Shown here: positions 24,907-33,144 of the stretch, in pieces
How the letters are laid out: every line of letters begins with the position of its first letter
How positions within the stretch are numbered: the first letter of the stretch is position 1
Assembly (NCBI GenBank): GCA_963976395.1
Contig: CAXBLG010000029.1
Location: forward strand, 1 to 34,969
Origin: UBA11612 sp963976395
Lineage (GTDB): Bacteria; Pseudomonadota; Alphaproteobacteria; Rhodospirillales; Rhodospirillaceae
Direction of reading: 5' to 3'
DNA: 34,969 nucleotides
Translations under genes and position numbers: made by a program
The notes under the pieces: generated by a model
Databases searched by the model: none
What the model saw: the letters and a program-made list of their open reading frames with translations, nothing else
What the model was told of the DNA's origin: nothing

Positions 24907-25578
24907 ATGAGTGATCTCGCGACTATTGCCGGCATTACAAACCAGGGCGTTTTGGATAAGAACGCCGCGGCCAAGAACAAGCTGGCCGAGGATTTAGATT
25001 CGTTCCTTCTGTTGCTCACTCAGCAGCTCAAAGCGCAAGATCCACTCTCGCCTATGGACTCCTCCGAATTCACCAATCAGCTGGTCCAGTTCGCTCAGGT
25101 TGAGCAGCAAATCGGCTCGAACGAAAACCTGACCGAATTGATCGGCCTCTCTCAACAGAGCATCGCCTCCAACTCGGTCAATTATATCGGTCACACCGTC
25201 GAAGGCGTAAGCAGCCAAGTCCCGATGCAGGATGGAAACCTTAAGGCAGCGTATGGCATTAACGATGATGCCAAGACCGTCACGGTTGTTGTCCGCGATA
25301 ACGCCGGCGACATTATCTATAGCGAGGCAGGCGAAACCCGCAAAGGCGTCCATGAATTTAATTGGGATGGCGTGGATTCCCAAGGCAATCAACTGCCCGA
25401 CGGCACCTACTCGATTTCAGCGACAGCGATTGCCGGTGATGACACCCCGATCGAAACCTACATCACGGCCTTTGGCCGCGTAACGGGCGTCACCAATATC
25501 GATGGCCAGACCCTGCTTCTGCTGGGTCAGGTCGGACTGCCGATTGGAGATGTGCTGTCGATCAGTGACGGCACTTGA
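24907..25578 (+). CDS. flgD: Flagellar hook capping protein FlgD (223 aa)
   Basis: Forms the temporary cap that guides assembly of FlgE into the hook. The N-terminal domain shows FLLLLTQQLKAQDPLSPMDS and SEFTNQLVQFAQVEQQIGSN, the diagnostic FlgD segment, at residues ~35-75. The C-terminal FLG/Ig-like region contains VVVRDNAGDIIYS, HEFNWDGVDSQGNQLPDGTY and YITAFGRVTGV. Length is typical. AAGGATC precedes the ATG at 24907. Co-transcribed with fliK. Confidence 0.96.
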   Translation: MSDLATIAGITNQGVLDKNAAAKNKLAEDLDSFLLLLTQQLKAQDPLSPMDSSEFTNQLVQFAQVEQQIGSNENLTELIGLSQQSIASNSVNYIGHTVEGVSSQVPMQDGNLKAAYGINDDAKTVTVVVRDNAGDIIYSEAGETRKGVHEFNWDGVDSQGNQLPDGTYSISATAIAGDDTPIETYITAFGRVTGVTNIDGQTLLLLGQVGLPIGDVLSISDGT

Positions 25579-25618
25579 GATACGGATATTTGAGAACGTT
25601 TTAGGAAGAAATTAACCC

Positions 25619-25672
25619 TCCCGCATCAATGTCGCAGCTGAAGAAAACTCAGTAGCGACGAGTAAAGCGGGA
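25619..25672 (+). promoter_or_regulatory. Nested stem-loop in the flgD-flgE gap
   Basis: Three nested arm pairs: TCCCGC with GCGGGA (25619-25624/25667-25672), GTCGC with GCGAC (25631-25635/25655-25659), and CTGA with TCAG (25638-25641/25649-25652). It ends about 7 nt before the AAGGAGACGG ribosome binding site of flgE. No T run follows, so a leader structure or mRNA-stability element is more likely than a terminator. Confidence 0.4.
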
Positions 25673-25691
25673 AAGACTAAGGAGACGGAAG

Positions 25692-27563
25692 ATGTCGCTG
25701 TTCGGTGCATTATTTTCAGGCGTGTCGGGGCTGCAATCGCAGTCCAGCGCCATGGGCGCCATCGCTGACAACGTAACCAATATCAACACGATCGGTTACA
25801 AAGGCACGACCGTCAACTTCAAGACGCTCGTCACCGCGCAAGCATCGCTGACCCAGTACTCGCCGGGCGGCGTGCAATCTGCCCCGCGCCAGGGCGTTGA
25901 TATTCAGGGTTTGCTACAAGCCACCACATCGGCAACCGACATCGGCATTTCCGGCGGCGGCTTCTTTGTCACCAACCAGGTCGCGCAAGCCGGAGCCGGC
26001 GACTTGTTCACCTATACCCGCGCCGGGTCGTTCAAGGTTGACCAGGAAGGCTTCCTGCAAAACGTCGGCGGAGGTTATATGCAAGGCTGGCCCCTGTCCT
26101 TCTTTGACGGCACCGCCAGCGCCAAAACTGTCCAGGTCGGCCAGAATACGTTTATGAAGGCTTACGTCCAAGGCAACGGCGACAAGGTCGTTATCAACGA
26201 CAACATTATCGACAGCACAAACCTTCAACCCATCAACCTGCAAACCATCGGCGGCACAGCTTCACCCACAACCACCTTGTCGGTCGGTGCCAACTTACCG
26301 TCCGGTGCTTTGGTCAATGGTCAGGAACGTGTGAACGCGCTGATCTTCGACAGCTTGGGCAACCCGCACAACATCAGCTACAATTTCATCAAAACCGGCG
26401 CTAACGAATGGCGCACTTCGGTGGAACAGCCCGCGCAATCGGCTGTGGTGAGTCAGCTGACCCAGCAGAATGAAGTGCATTCCGCAGCTGGACGACTCGA
26501 TATCGATGATGAGGCCAGCGGCACGATTGTCGGCACCATTTCCGTGAATGCCAACGGAGAGCAGATCAACATCTTCCTCGACCCCGCGGCTGCGGACGAT
26601 GCCACCTTCGTTGATAGCGGCGGCGGTACTCCGGACCCCAACATGACCGTTAATACCACCGGACGCACCATCAGCCAGATTCTGAATGAAATCGCGAACC
26701 GCATAAACACCGCCCTAACCGACGCCGCTGTGTTTGGTACGGCACCGACACCTCCTGGCAATTGGGCGCGCCGCGTATCCGGTGAAAACGGGATCACTTT
26801 TGATCAGGCAAGTGATGCCAACACCATGACTTTCTCGGCGAACATACTGGATGCCAACAGTAAGCAGCTTGCGTTCCAAAGCGCGACTGCGGGCTACACC
26901 GTGCCTGCGCTCGACGCGACCTATGGCTGGTACGATCTGGGTGGCGGTGCATTGCGGCAATCGTCCATCGAATTCTCTGGTAACGGCACGCCGTCCGAAT
27001 TTTTTGGCCGCGACGCCAGTACCGCGCCTTCACCACAGCACAAAGTAGAGCTTATCTGGTCCAACGGCGCTGAGAATATGCAGCAGGGCAACACCAACAG
27101 TCCGGCGATAGAAGTGTTCTTAGGGAACTACAATACACCGGATGGCCTTACTCAGTTGTCCGGCGACTTCCAGCTCAATTACCTTCAGCAGAACGGCGCC
27201 AAATTCGGCAACTTCGCCGGGGTTTCCATCGGCAACGACGGCATTGTCACTGCTCTCTTCGACAACGGCGTGACCCGTCCGGTGTTCATGATCCCGCTGG
27301 CTAGTTTTACCAATCCCAACGGCCTTCAGGCGCTATCGGGCAATGTGTGGATTGCCACCGACTTCTCGGGCAATCCGACTTTGCGCGAGGCTGGCACCGC
27401 AGGCGCCGGTTCAATCAACGCCGCGGCTTTGGAAGCTTCAACGGTGGACCTTGGAACCGAGTTCACACGCATGATCACCACCCAGCGCGCATATTCGTCG
27501 GCTGCCAAGATCATTACAACAGCCGATGACATGTTGAGCGAATTGCTCAGCATCAAGCGCTAA
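25692..27563 (+). CDS. flgE: Flagellar hook protein FlgE (623 aa)
   Basis: Subunit of the flexible hook. The N-terminal rod/hook signature is MSLFGALFSGVSGLQSQSSA, then ADNVTNINTIGYKGTTVNFK. The C-terminal signature is EASTVDLGTEFTRMITTQRA and YSSAAKIITTADDMLSELLS. The central part is long, giving 623 residues against about 400 in enterobacteria; longer hook proteins are common in alphaproteobacteria. AAGGAGACGG sits 5-8 nt before the ATG. It follows fliK-flgD after 113 bp that contain a nested stem-loop. Confidence 0.96.
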   Translation: MSLFGALFSGVSGLQSQSSAMGAIADNVTNINTIGYKGTTVNFKTLVTAQASLTQYSPGGVQSAPRQGVDIQGLLQATTSATDIGISGGGFFVTNQVAQAGAGDLFTYTRAGSFKVDQEGFLQNVGGGYMQGWPLSFFDGTASAKTVQVGQNTFMKAYVQGNGDKVVINDNIIDSTNLQPINLQTIGGTASPTTTLSVGANLPSGALVNGQERVNALIFDSLGNPHNISYNFIKTGANEWRTSVEQPAQSAVVSQLTQQNEVHSAAGRLDIDDEASGTIVGTISVNANGEQINIFLDPAAADDATFVDSGGGTPDPNMTVNTTGRTISQILNEIANRINTALTDAAVFGTAPTPPGNWARRVSGENGITFDQASDANTMTFSANILDANSKQLAFQSATAGYTVPALDATYGWYDLGGGALRQSSIEFSGNGTPSEFFGRDASTAPSPQHKVELIWSNGAENMQQGNTNSPAIEVFLGNYNTPDGLTQLSGDFQLNYLQQNGAKFGNFAGVSIGNDGIVTALFDNGVTRPVFMIPLASFTNPNGLQALSGNVWIATDFSGNPTLREAGTAGAGSINAAALEASTVDLGTEFTRMITTQRAYSSAAKIITTADDMLSELLSIKR

Positions 27564-27587
27564 TTCTTAGCGGATAAATAAAACGAC

Positions 27588-27612
27588 CCCCCGGCGCGTA
27601 ACTGCGCCGGGT
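27588..27612 (+). terminator. Possible terminator hairpin after flgE
   Basis: CCCGGCGC, GTAACT, GCGCCGGG: 8-bp perfect arms 27 nt after the flgE stop. No clear T run follows (TCTCAAAAC), so termination efficiency is uncertain. It lies between flgE and the next gene, where a boundary is expected. Confidence 0.4.
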
Positions 27613-27663
27613 CTCAAAACACCTAGCGGCACGGACAAGGTGCACACCAAGAAAGCCCGCCAG

Positions 27664-28089
27664 ATGTCTAAAACCGTGATGATTGTCGAGGACAACGATC
27701 TGAACATGATCGTGTTCGAAGCTTTTCTGCAATCGCAGGGCTATCAGACTGTACAGGTAGCTGACGGCCGTGAAGTCTTGAACGAAGTCTGCCGGACAAA
27801 TCCGGATCTCATTTTGCTGGATATTCGCTTGCCTGGATTGTCGGGATTTGAAGTTGTCTCAATCCTTAAATCCCATCTTGTTTTGAACAGTATTCCCGTA
27901 ATAGCACTTACGGCCTACGCCATGCCGGGTGAAAAACAACGGATTCTTGAATCCGGCTTCGATGGCTATCTTTCCAAGCCCGTGGCAATGCAGGAACTAT
28001 TAAAAACCGTGGAACATCACCTAACGGTTCTCAACAGTTTTCCAATGTCTGCAGCCAATCTGAAGGCAACTCGGCGACTCGCCGCTTAG
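27664..28089 (+). CDS. Single-domain response regulator, DivK/CheY-like (141 aa)
   Basis: Phosphoacceptor receiver domain with no output domain. MSKTVMIVEDNDLNMIVFEA gives the acidic pair E9/D10 and the DivK-type NDLN motif. D53 in LILLDIRLPGLSG is the phosphorylation site, and VIALTAYAM and GYLSKPVAM supply the conserved Thr and Lys. Closest in pattern to DivK, which coordinates cell-cycle polarity and pole development in alphaproteobacteria; a PleD-type or generic receiver is possible. The frame opens at GTG 27640, but ATG 27664 begins the domain as expected. Next to the hook genes, suggesting a polar-development or motility link. Confidence 0.85.
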   Translation: MSKTVMIVEDNDLNMIVFEAFLQSQGYQTVQVADGREVLNEVCRTNPDLILLDIRLPGLSGFEVVSILKSHLVLNSIPVIALTAYAMPGEKQRILESGFDGYLSKPVAMQELLKTVEHHLTVLNSFPMSAANLKATRRLAA

Positions 28090-28140
28090 TTTCGTGGTAT
28101 AGTGCCGCCTTTGAAGGCACATAAAAGTAAGGTCAGATCC

Positions 28141-29148
28141 TTGCTGATACGCCACCGAACAATATGGGACATTGCGTCCTCCGAAATCACACCCGAGCGC
28201 GTGTACTTGGACCGGCGCCGCTTCGTGCAAGGACTTGGTCTCGCCGCCGGATCAACAGTGCTCGGAGCAAATCCTCTGGCAAGTGCCCACGCCAATTCCC
28301 TGCCGACGGACGGCGAAATCCCCGGCATCATCCCCGGATACAGCACCCTCGGTGACAACGACGAGCTAACCCATCCCACAGCGGTGACCACCTATAATAA
28401 CTTCTACGAGTTCGGCACCGATAAAGGCGATCCGGCGGACCACGCCGGTGAATTCAAACCCCGTCCGTGGGAGGTGAAGGTTGACGGACTGTGCGCCAAA
28501 CCAGGCACCCTCGACCTCGATACTTTTTTAAAACCGCATACTTTCGAGCAACGAGTCTATCGTTTGCGCTGTGTCGAGGCTTGGTCGATGGTCATTCCCT
28601 GGGTCGGCATTTCCCTTGGGGATGTCGTCAAGCGCTTTGAACCGCTCGGCAGTGCCAAGTACGTGCGTTTCGAGACAGTTTTCAGACCCCGCGAAATGCC
28701 CGGTCAGCGGCGCAGCCGCAACCTCACCGACCGCTTCGGTGTACCGCAGCACATTCTGCCCTGGCCCTACGAAGAAGGCCTGCGCCTCGACGAGGCTGCC
28801 AATCCTCTCGCGATCTTGGCGGTGGGTCTTTACGGAACGGTTCTGCCCAATCAAAACGGCGCGCCGTTGCGCTTGGTCGTTCCCTGGAAATACGGCTTTA
28901 AGTCCATAAAATCCATTGTTCGCATAACCTTCACCGAAGACGAGCCCAGGAACACCTGGCAAGCCATGACCCCGCGCGAATACGGATTTTACGCAAACGT
29001 CAACCCGACGGTGTCTCACCCCCGCTGGTCGCAGGCCACCGAACGCCGCATCGGCGATCTGCGTCGCCGCGACACCTTGATGTTTAACGGCTACGAGGAA
29101 GAAGTCGGCCCGCTTTATGCAGGGATGGACCTCACCAAGCACTACTAA
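28141..29148 (+). CDS. msrP: Protein-methionine-sulfoxide reductase, molybdopterin subunit MsrP (335 aa)
   Basis: Periplasmic molybdenum enzyme (YedY) that repairs oxidised methionines in envelope proteins. A twin-arginine signal is visible (RRRFVQGLGLAAGSTVLGA, about residues 25-43). YRLRCVEAWSMVIPWVGISL contains the Mo-ligand cysteine at about 144. Further family marks are VRFETVFRPREMPGQ, LRLDEAANPLAILAVGLYG and KYGFKSIKSIV. A GTG at 28102 is in frame, but a TTG at 28141 gives MLIRHRTIWDIASSEITPER, close to the usual MsrP N-terminus, with AAGG upstream, and a length near the E. coli enzyme. No msrQ (membrane haem partner) follows; the next gene is convergent. Confidence 0.93.
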   Translation: MLIRHRTIWDIASSEITPERVYLDRRRFVQGLGLAAGSTVLGANPLASAHANSLPTDGEIPGIIPGYSTLGDNDELTHPTAVTTYNNFYEFGTDKGDPADHAGEFKPRPWEVKVDGLCAKPGTLDLDTFLKPHTFEQRVYRLRCVEAWSMVIPWVGISLGDVVKRFEPLGSAKYVRFETVFRPREMPGQRRSRNLTDRFGVPQHILPWPYEEGLRLDEAANPLAILAVGLYGTVLPNQNGAPLRLVVPWKYGFKSIKSIVRITFTEDEPRNTWQAMTPREYGFYANVNPTVSHPRWSQATERRIGDLRRRDTLMFNGYEEEVGPLYAGMDLTKHY

Positions 29149-29183
29149 CCTGAGTTTGCTCTTTAAGATTTGCTCTTAGTTAA

Positions 29184-30722
29184 TTAACCGCCAGTCGGCT
29201 GCCGTAATTCTCGCTTCAATATCTTTCCGCTCGCGTTTTTGGGCAACGCATCAATAAAAGATACTGCTTTTGGAACCTTAAACGGCGCAAGATGTTCGCG
29301 CGCATGGGCAATCAATTCGGCTTCGGTGGCGCTCGCCCCCTCGCGCAACACCACCACCGCCATCACCGCTTCAATCCACTTAGCATCGGGTGTCCCGATC
29401 ACGGCGACTTCGGAAACCGCGGCATGCGTAAAAAGGGCATCTTCCACTTCACGGCTGGCAACCAGGACGCCGCCGGTGTTGATCACGTCTTTCATGCGAT
29501 CAACAACATAGATGTACCCTTCCTCATCCATGCGGCCCACGTCGCCGGAATGAAACCAACCGCCTTCAAAAGCCTCGGCAGTCTCGGCCGGCTTATCCCA
29601 ATAGCCCGACAGCAGATGCGGCGACCGGTGAACGATCTCGCCGCGTTCTCCGACAGGAACATCATTCATGTCGGGATCGACGATCCTCGTCTGCACATTA
29701 AGGACTGGACGACCTGCAGAATCAGGACGCACGGCATGTTCCTCGGGCCGCAGCACCGTTGCCACCGGCGCAATTTCAGTCTGACCGTAGACGTTGTATA
29801 GGCCAGCCTGCGGCAGCCGGGTCCGCAACTCCTCCAATACCGGGCCGGGCATGATCGACGCGCCGTAATAAATTTTCGTCAGAGTGCTGAGGTTGCGTTT
29901 GGAAAAATCAGCATGGCGCAACAGGCTGATCCAAACTGTCGGCGGCGCAAAAAAGGACGTGATGCCCTCTTCCTCGATAAGTCGCAGCACCACGTCAGCC
30001 GCCGGCGCTTCTATCAAGCGCGAATACGCACCCACCAGGAGTTGCGGCATAGTAAACGCATGTAGCTGCGCCGTATGGTATAAGGGAAGCGCGGCAAGGC
30101 TTCTGTCCTCTGCCGCGTAATCCAAATCGCATATGCACGACTGATATTGCGCCATCATGGCGCCATGACTCATCATCGCCCCTTTAGGGTGCGAGGTGGT
30201 CCCCGAGGTGTACATGATCTGCGCAAGGTCGGCCTCACCGAGCGGCGGGTCGTTGGCCGGAGGTTGTATTGAAGACAACGCCGCGTCGAGCACACTGCTC
30301 TGGCCGCCGGTAACGGCTGCATAAACAGCGGCCTTAAGTTCACCGCGCACGGCCTCTACATATTCGCCTAGAGCCGGATCAACAATCAGCGCCTTCGCAC
30401 CGCATTGATTCACAATGTAGGTAAGTTCGGGGCCTTTAAGTGCGTAGTTGATCGGCACATGCACCAGCCCGGCCCGCACACAGCCAAGCCAAGCCAGCAG
30501 GTATCCGTCAGAATTGCGCCCATAGACAGCGACCCGGTCGCCCGCCTTCAGCCCCAATTCTCCCAACAGCCATGCCGCAACCCGGTCCGCCGCTGTATCA
30601 AGATCACGGTAGGACCAGAGACGCTCCTGAAACGCAAGCGCCGGCCGGTCGCGCCATTTTTTCGCCGCGCGCCTCAACGCAAGGCCGATAGAATTCGAAC
30701 GCGCCGTAGTGATCGTATCCAT
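29184..30722 (-). CDS. Acyl-CoA synthetase / AMP-dependent ligase (512 aa)
   Basis: Activates a carboxylic acid through an acyl-AMP to the CoA thioester (ANL superfamily). Motifs in order: IMYTSGTTSHPKGAMMSHGA (P-loop-like A3), LYNVYGQTEIAPVA (A5), GGWFHSGDVGRMDEEGYIYV (A7), VVDRMKDVINTGGV (A8) and LPKNASGKILKREL with the A10 lysine. The chain length of the substrate cannot be read. The frame extends to 30788, but the ATG at 30722 has AGGAGGGGG just upstream and starts MDTITTARSNSIGLALRRAA, so I use it. Convergent with msrP; followed upstream by a secreted protein on the same strand. Confidence 0.92.
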   Translation of the reverse strand: MDTITTARSNSIGLALRRAAKKWRDRPALAFQERLWSYRDLDTAADRVAAWLLGELGLKAGDRVAVYGRNSDGYLLAWLGCVRAGLVHVPINYALKGPELTYIVNQCGAKALIVDPALGEYVEAVRGELKAAVYAAVTGGQSSVLDAALSSIQPPANDPPLGEADLAQIMYTSGTTSHPKGAMMSHGAMMAQYQSCICDLDYAAEDRSLAALPLYHTAQLHAFTMPQLLVGAYSRLIEAPAADVVLRLIEEEGITSFFAPPTVWISLLRHADFSKRNLSTLTKIYYGASIMPGPVLEELRTRLPQAGLYNVYGQTEIAPVATVLRPEEHAVRPDSAGRPVLNVQTRIVDPDMNDVPVGERGEIVHRSPHLLSGYWDKPAETAEAFEGGWFHSGDVGRMDEEGYIYVVDRMKDVINTGGVLVASREVEDALFTHAAVSEVAVIGTPDAKWIEAVMAVVVLREGASATEAELIAHAREHLAPFKVPKAVSFIDALPKNASGKILKRELRQPTGG

Positions 30723-30852
30723 TACCGTATTCCCCCTCCTAATACTCACACGCAGGCCCGCACTCGCCCCGCTCACGTTGCGAGGCATTTATGCGAACTG
30801 CGTCCGAATCAGGTTAAAAACATGCGCTTGTCGCGACCATAGCCCTGCGGCT

Positions 30853-32103
30853 CTACGGCAGAGCAACACGCCAATACAGGGCTTGCGCGCCGGCCATCGG
30901 CGAGGTTTGCGCATTGGGCATTTTGCCGTTCAGGTCGTAAATATCATGACCGCGAATGGTGCCGGGCTCATCTTCGCTATAGGTGTACATCGCATACCCG
31001 AGATACGCCCATTGCCGTTTGCCGTCGGGCCGCGCAACAATGTCCCAGTACCCGGTCGCCTGATCGGTCTCGGCTGCCAAAAACGGCGTCCATGTTTTCT
31101 CGCAGTCCGCATCACATCCGGAAATTCCAATCGCCCGCCCGGTTTTAACGTCGCCGCGGGCGATGGACAAATCGGCATGCGACGCCGCGCCGCCGGTAAA
31201 CTTGTTCGCGTCCTTCGCATACAACGGATAGCCGTCTACCGTCGCCAGCATCGCCCCATGGCGCGCACTTTCGTTGATCACCACGTTGCCGGGCATGAAA
31301 TACCGGCTCAGCATTGCGGCTTGCCAATTCGTATGTTCGAGGGTGCCGTGAGCAATGCCGGGTTCGCTATCGCCGCTGAAAGTATACAAAGGCTTGCCCT
31401 TGAACGCCCATTGATTGATCCCGTCGTCACGCCGCACCACGGTGAATTCACCCACCGCATTGGCGATCTCAGGCGCCAGATGCGGCAGCCACGTATCGGT
31501 ACACGCCCCGACGCAAGCCGGCGCTCCATTCATCGGATCGTCATTAAACGTGTAGAGCGTCATGTCATCGGCATCGACCAATATTTGACCGCCGGCACTG
31601 AACACATCGCGCACGTGCGTTCCCATTGGGAACTTGAGGCCTCCACCCGGAATGAGTTCGGCCTTGCGCCACAGATCGGCAACACCGACCCCTTTGCTGT
31701 CGCCGACTTTTTCGTCTTTCACAAAGGTGTATACGGGCTTTCCATGCAGCGCCCACTGCGCAGTTCCGTCATCGCGCATGACCACGGACCACGCGCCGAA
31801 GGGCGTTACATCTAACGGCGCCACGAGGGGCGGCCACGCCGCCGCGCACTCGGCATTGCAGACCGATTTTCCGGCGGGGTCCTTATCGAAGGTATAAAGG
31901 GTCATCCCGGCGGCATCGGCAAAATATGGTCCGCTGGCACCGGTCCCGTCATAACCAGCCGGAGTGGCCGGTTGAATCGTAACACCGAGCGGTGTGGCCG
32001 GAGCCGTGAACGCCGCCGGCGCCGCCACGAGAGGCGCCGCGCCCAAGGTGCTCATCAGCGCTGCAACCGACGCCGCACCAAAAAATTTGGTTACATTTTT
32101 CAT
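30853..32103 (-). CDS. Secreted protein with PF03640 (lipoprotein_15) repeats (416 aa)
   Basis: Exported protein with a cleavable signal peptide (MKNVTKFFGAASVAALMSTL, then AAPLVAAPAA). Three repeat blocks are visible, each with a LYTFxxD start, a Cys-x3-Cys pair before W-P, a DG-x2-QWA segment and a xYTF end: GMTLYTFDKDPAGKSVCNAE, DDMTLYTFNDDPMNGAPACV, and the more diverged SGCDADCEKTWTPFLAAETD. This is the uncharacterised repeat family called PF03640/COG4315. No lipobox is obvious. Start chosen at 32103 because GGGAGGAT precedes it; an upstream start at 32151 would hide the signal peptide. Role unknown, perhaps envelope-associated redox. Confidence 0.85.
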   Translation of the reverse strand: MKNVTKFFGAASVAALMSTLGAAPLVAAPAAFTAPATPLGVTIQPATPAGYDGTGASGPYFADAAGMTLYTFDKDPAGKSVCNAECAAAWPPLVAPLDVTPFGAWSVVMRDDGTAQWALHGKPVYTFVKDEKVGDSKGVGVADLWRKAELIPGGGLKFPMGTHVRDVFSAGGQILVDADDMTLYTFNDDPMNGAPACVGACTDTWLPHLAPEIANAVGEFTVVRRDDGINQWAFKGKPLYTFSGDSEPGIAHGTLEHTNWQAAMLSRYFMPGNVVINESARHGAMLATVDGYPLYAKDANKFTGGAASHADLSIARGDVKTGRAIGISGCDADCEKTWTPFLAAETDQATGYWDIVARPDGKRQWAYLGYAMYTYSEDEPGTIRGHDIYDLNGKMPNAQTSPMAGAQALYWRVALP

Positions 32104-32220
32104 TAGGTATCCTCCCTGGATGCCAATGGCCGCAGCCGCTAGCAAAGCCAAGTCTAGCGCCCCGAACCGGCCTGTGGAAGCCGCCGGAGGCTTATTTTGG
32201 TAACGCCTTATTCAAGGCCA

Positions 32221-32241
32221 AGCCGCAGCTAGTCTGCGGCT
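32221..32241 (-). terminator. Hairpin at the nadC stop codon
   Basis: AGCCGCAG, CTAGT, CTGCGGCT: 8-bp perfect arms touching the nadC stop. No U tract follows on the minus strand, so it may be a 3'-end stability hairpin and only possibly a terminator. Confidence 0.35.
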
Positions 32242-33101
32242 CAAGAGCCGGATGTGAAATCCAGACCTAAATCCAAGCACGGTGCGGAATGCGTGATCCA
32301 ACCAACAGAGATAAGGTCCACGCCCGCTTCGGCAACGGCCCTAGCTTTGGCGGCGGTGATGGAGCCCGACGCCTCCGTCACCGCACGCCCTGCTGTGCGG
32401 GCGACCGCTTCTTTAAGTAGCGTGGGGTCCATGTTGTCGAGCAGAACAATATGCGCCCCTGCGGCAAGCGCTTCATCCAGTTGCGCAAGCGTATCGACTT
32501 CCACTTCAATCTTTACCATGTGCCCGGCATTGGTCTTCGCAGCCTTCACCGCTGCGCCGACACCGCCCACAATGGCGATGTGATTGTCTTTGATCAATAT
32601 CGCATCATACAATCCGAAGCGGTGATTAACGCCGCCGCCGCAGCGCACGGCGTATTTCTCAAGAGCGCGCAAACCCGGCGTGGTCTTGCGCGTGCAGCAC
32701 ACTTTCGCGTTTGTATTTTTGACAATCGCCGCAAGCTCAGCCGTTGCCGTGGCAATCCCCGATAAATGTCCGATGAAATTCAGAGCCACGCGCTCTGCGG
32801 CCAAAATAGCCCGCGCCGACCCGGAAATTTCGAGAACGACATCTCCCGGCTCAACATGCACACCGTCCATAACCCGGTGAGTCACCGCCAGAGTATCGTC
32901 CACGATATTGAAGGTGCGCATCGCCACATGCGCCCCGGCAATCGTACCGGCGGTGCGCGCCGCAATGACGGCGCTGGCCTGCACACCGGCAGGCACAACG
33001 GCGGCGGAAGTAATGTCGCCGGAATCGCCCAAGTCCTCGGCGAGCGCCCGGCGGACGGCCTCATCGACAAGCGGTAGAGGCGGCGGAACCGGCCCTGTCA
33101 T
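32241..33101 (-). CDS. nadC: Quinolinate phosphoribosyltransferase (nicotinate-nucleotide pyrophosphorylase, 286 aa)
   Basis: Converts quinolinate and PRPP to nicotinate mononucleotide, the third step of de novo NAD synthesis. Characteristic segments: EDLGDSGDITSAAVVPAGVQ near residue 18, ALNFIGHLSGIATATAEL, CTRKTTPGLRALEKYAVRCG, VNHRFGLYDAILIKDNHIAI, IEVEVDTLAQLDEAL and IVLLDNMDPTLLKEAV. Length is typical. It follows nadA after 43 bp and is presumably in one operon with it. Confidence 0.96.
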   Translation of the reverse strand: MTGPVPPPLPLVDEAVRRALAEDLGDSGDITSAAVVPAGVQASAVIAARTAGTIAGAHVAMRTFNIVDDTLAVTHRVMDGVHVEPGDVVLEISGSARAILAAERVALNFIGHLSGIATATAELAAIVKNTNAKVCCTRKTTPGLRALEKYAVRCGGGVNHRFGLYDAILIKDNHIAIVGGVGAAVKAAKTNAGHMVKIEVEVDTLAQLDEALAAGAHIVLLDNMDPTLLKEAVARTAGRAVTEASGSITAAKARAVAEAGVDLISVGWITHSAPCLDLGLDFTSGS

Positions 33102-33144
33102 GGCTGCGTTTCAATCGTCATCGATAAGCGGCAAACGAGGCGCG

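Noticed and set aside
30709..31815. 368-aa plus-strand frame opposite the PF03640 and acyl-CoA synthetase genes
   Set aside because: Complement of well-supported genes with signal peptide and ANL motifs; the frame carries no domain.
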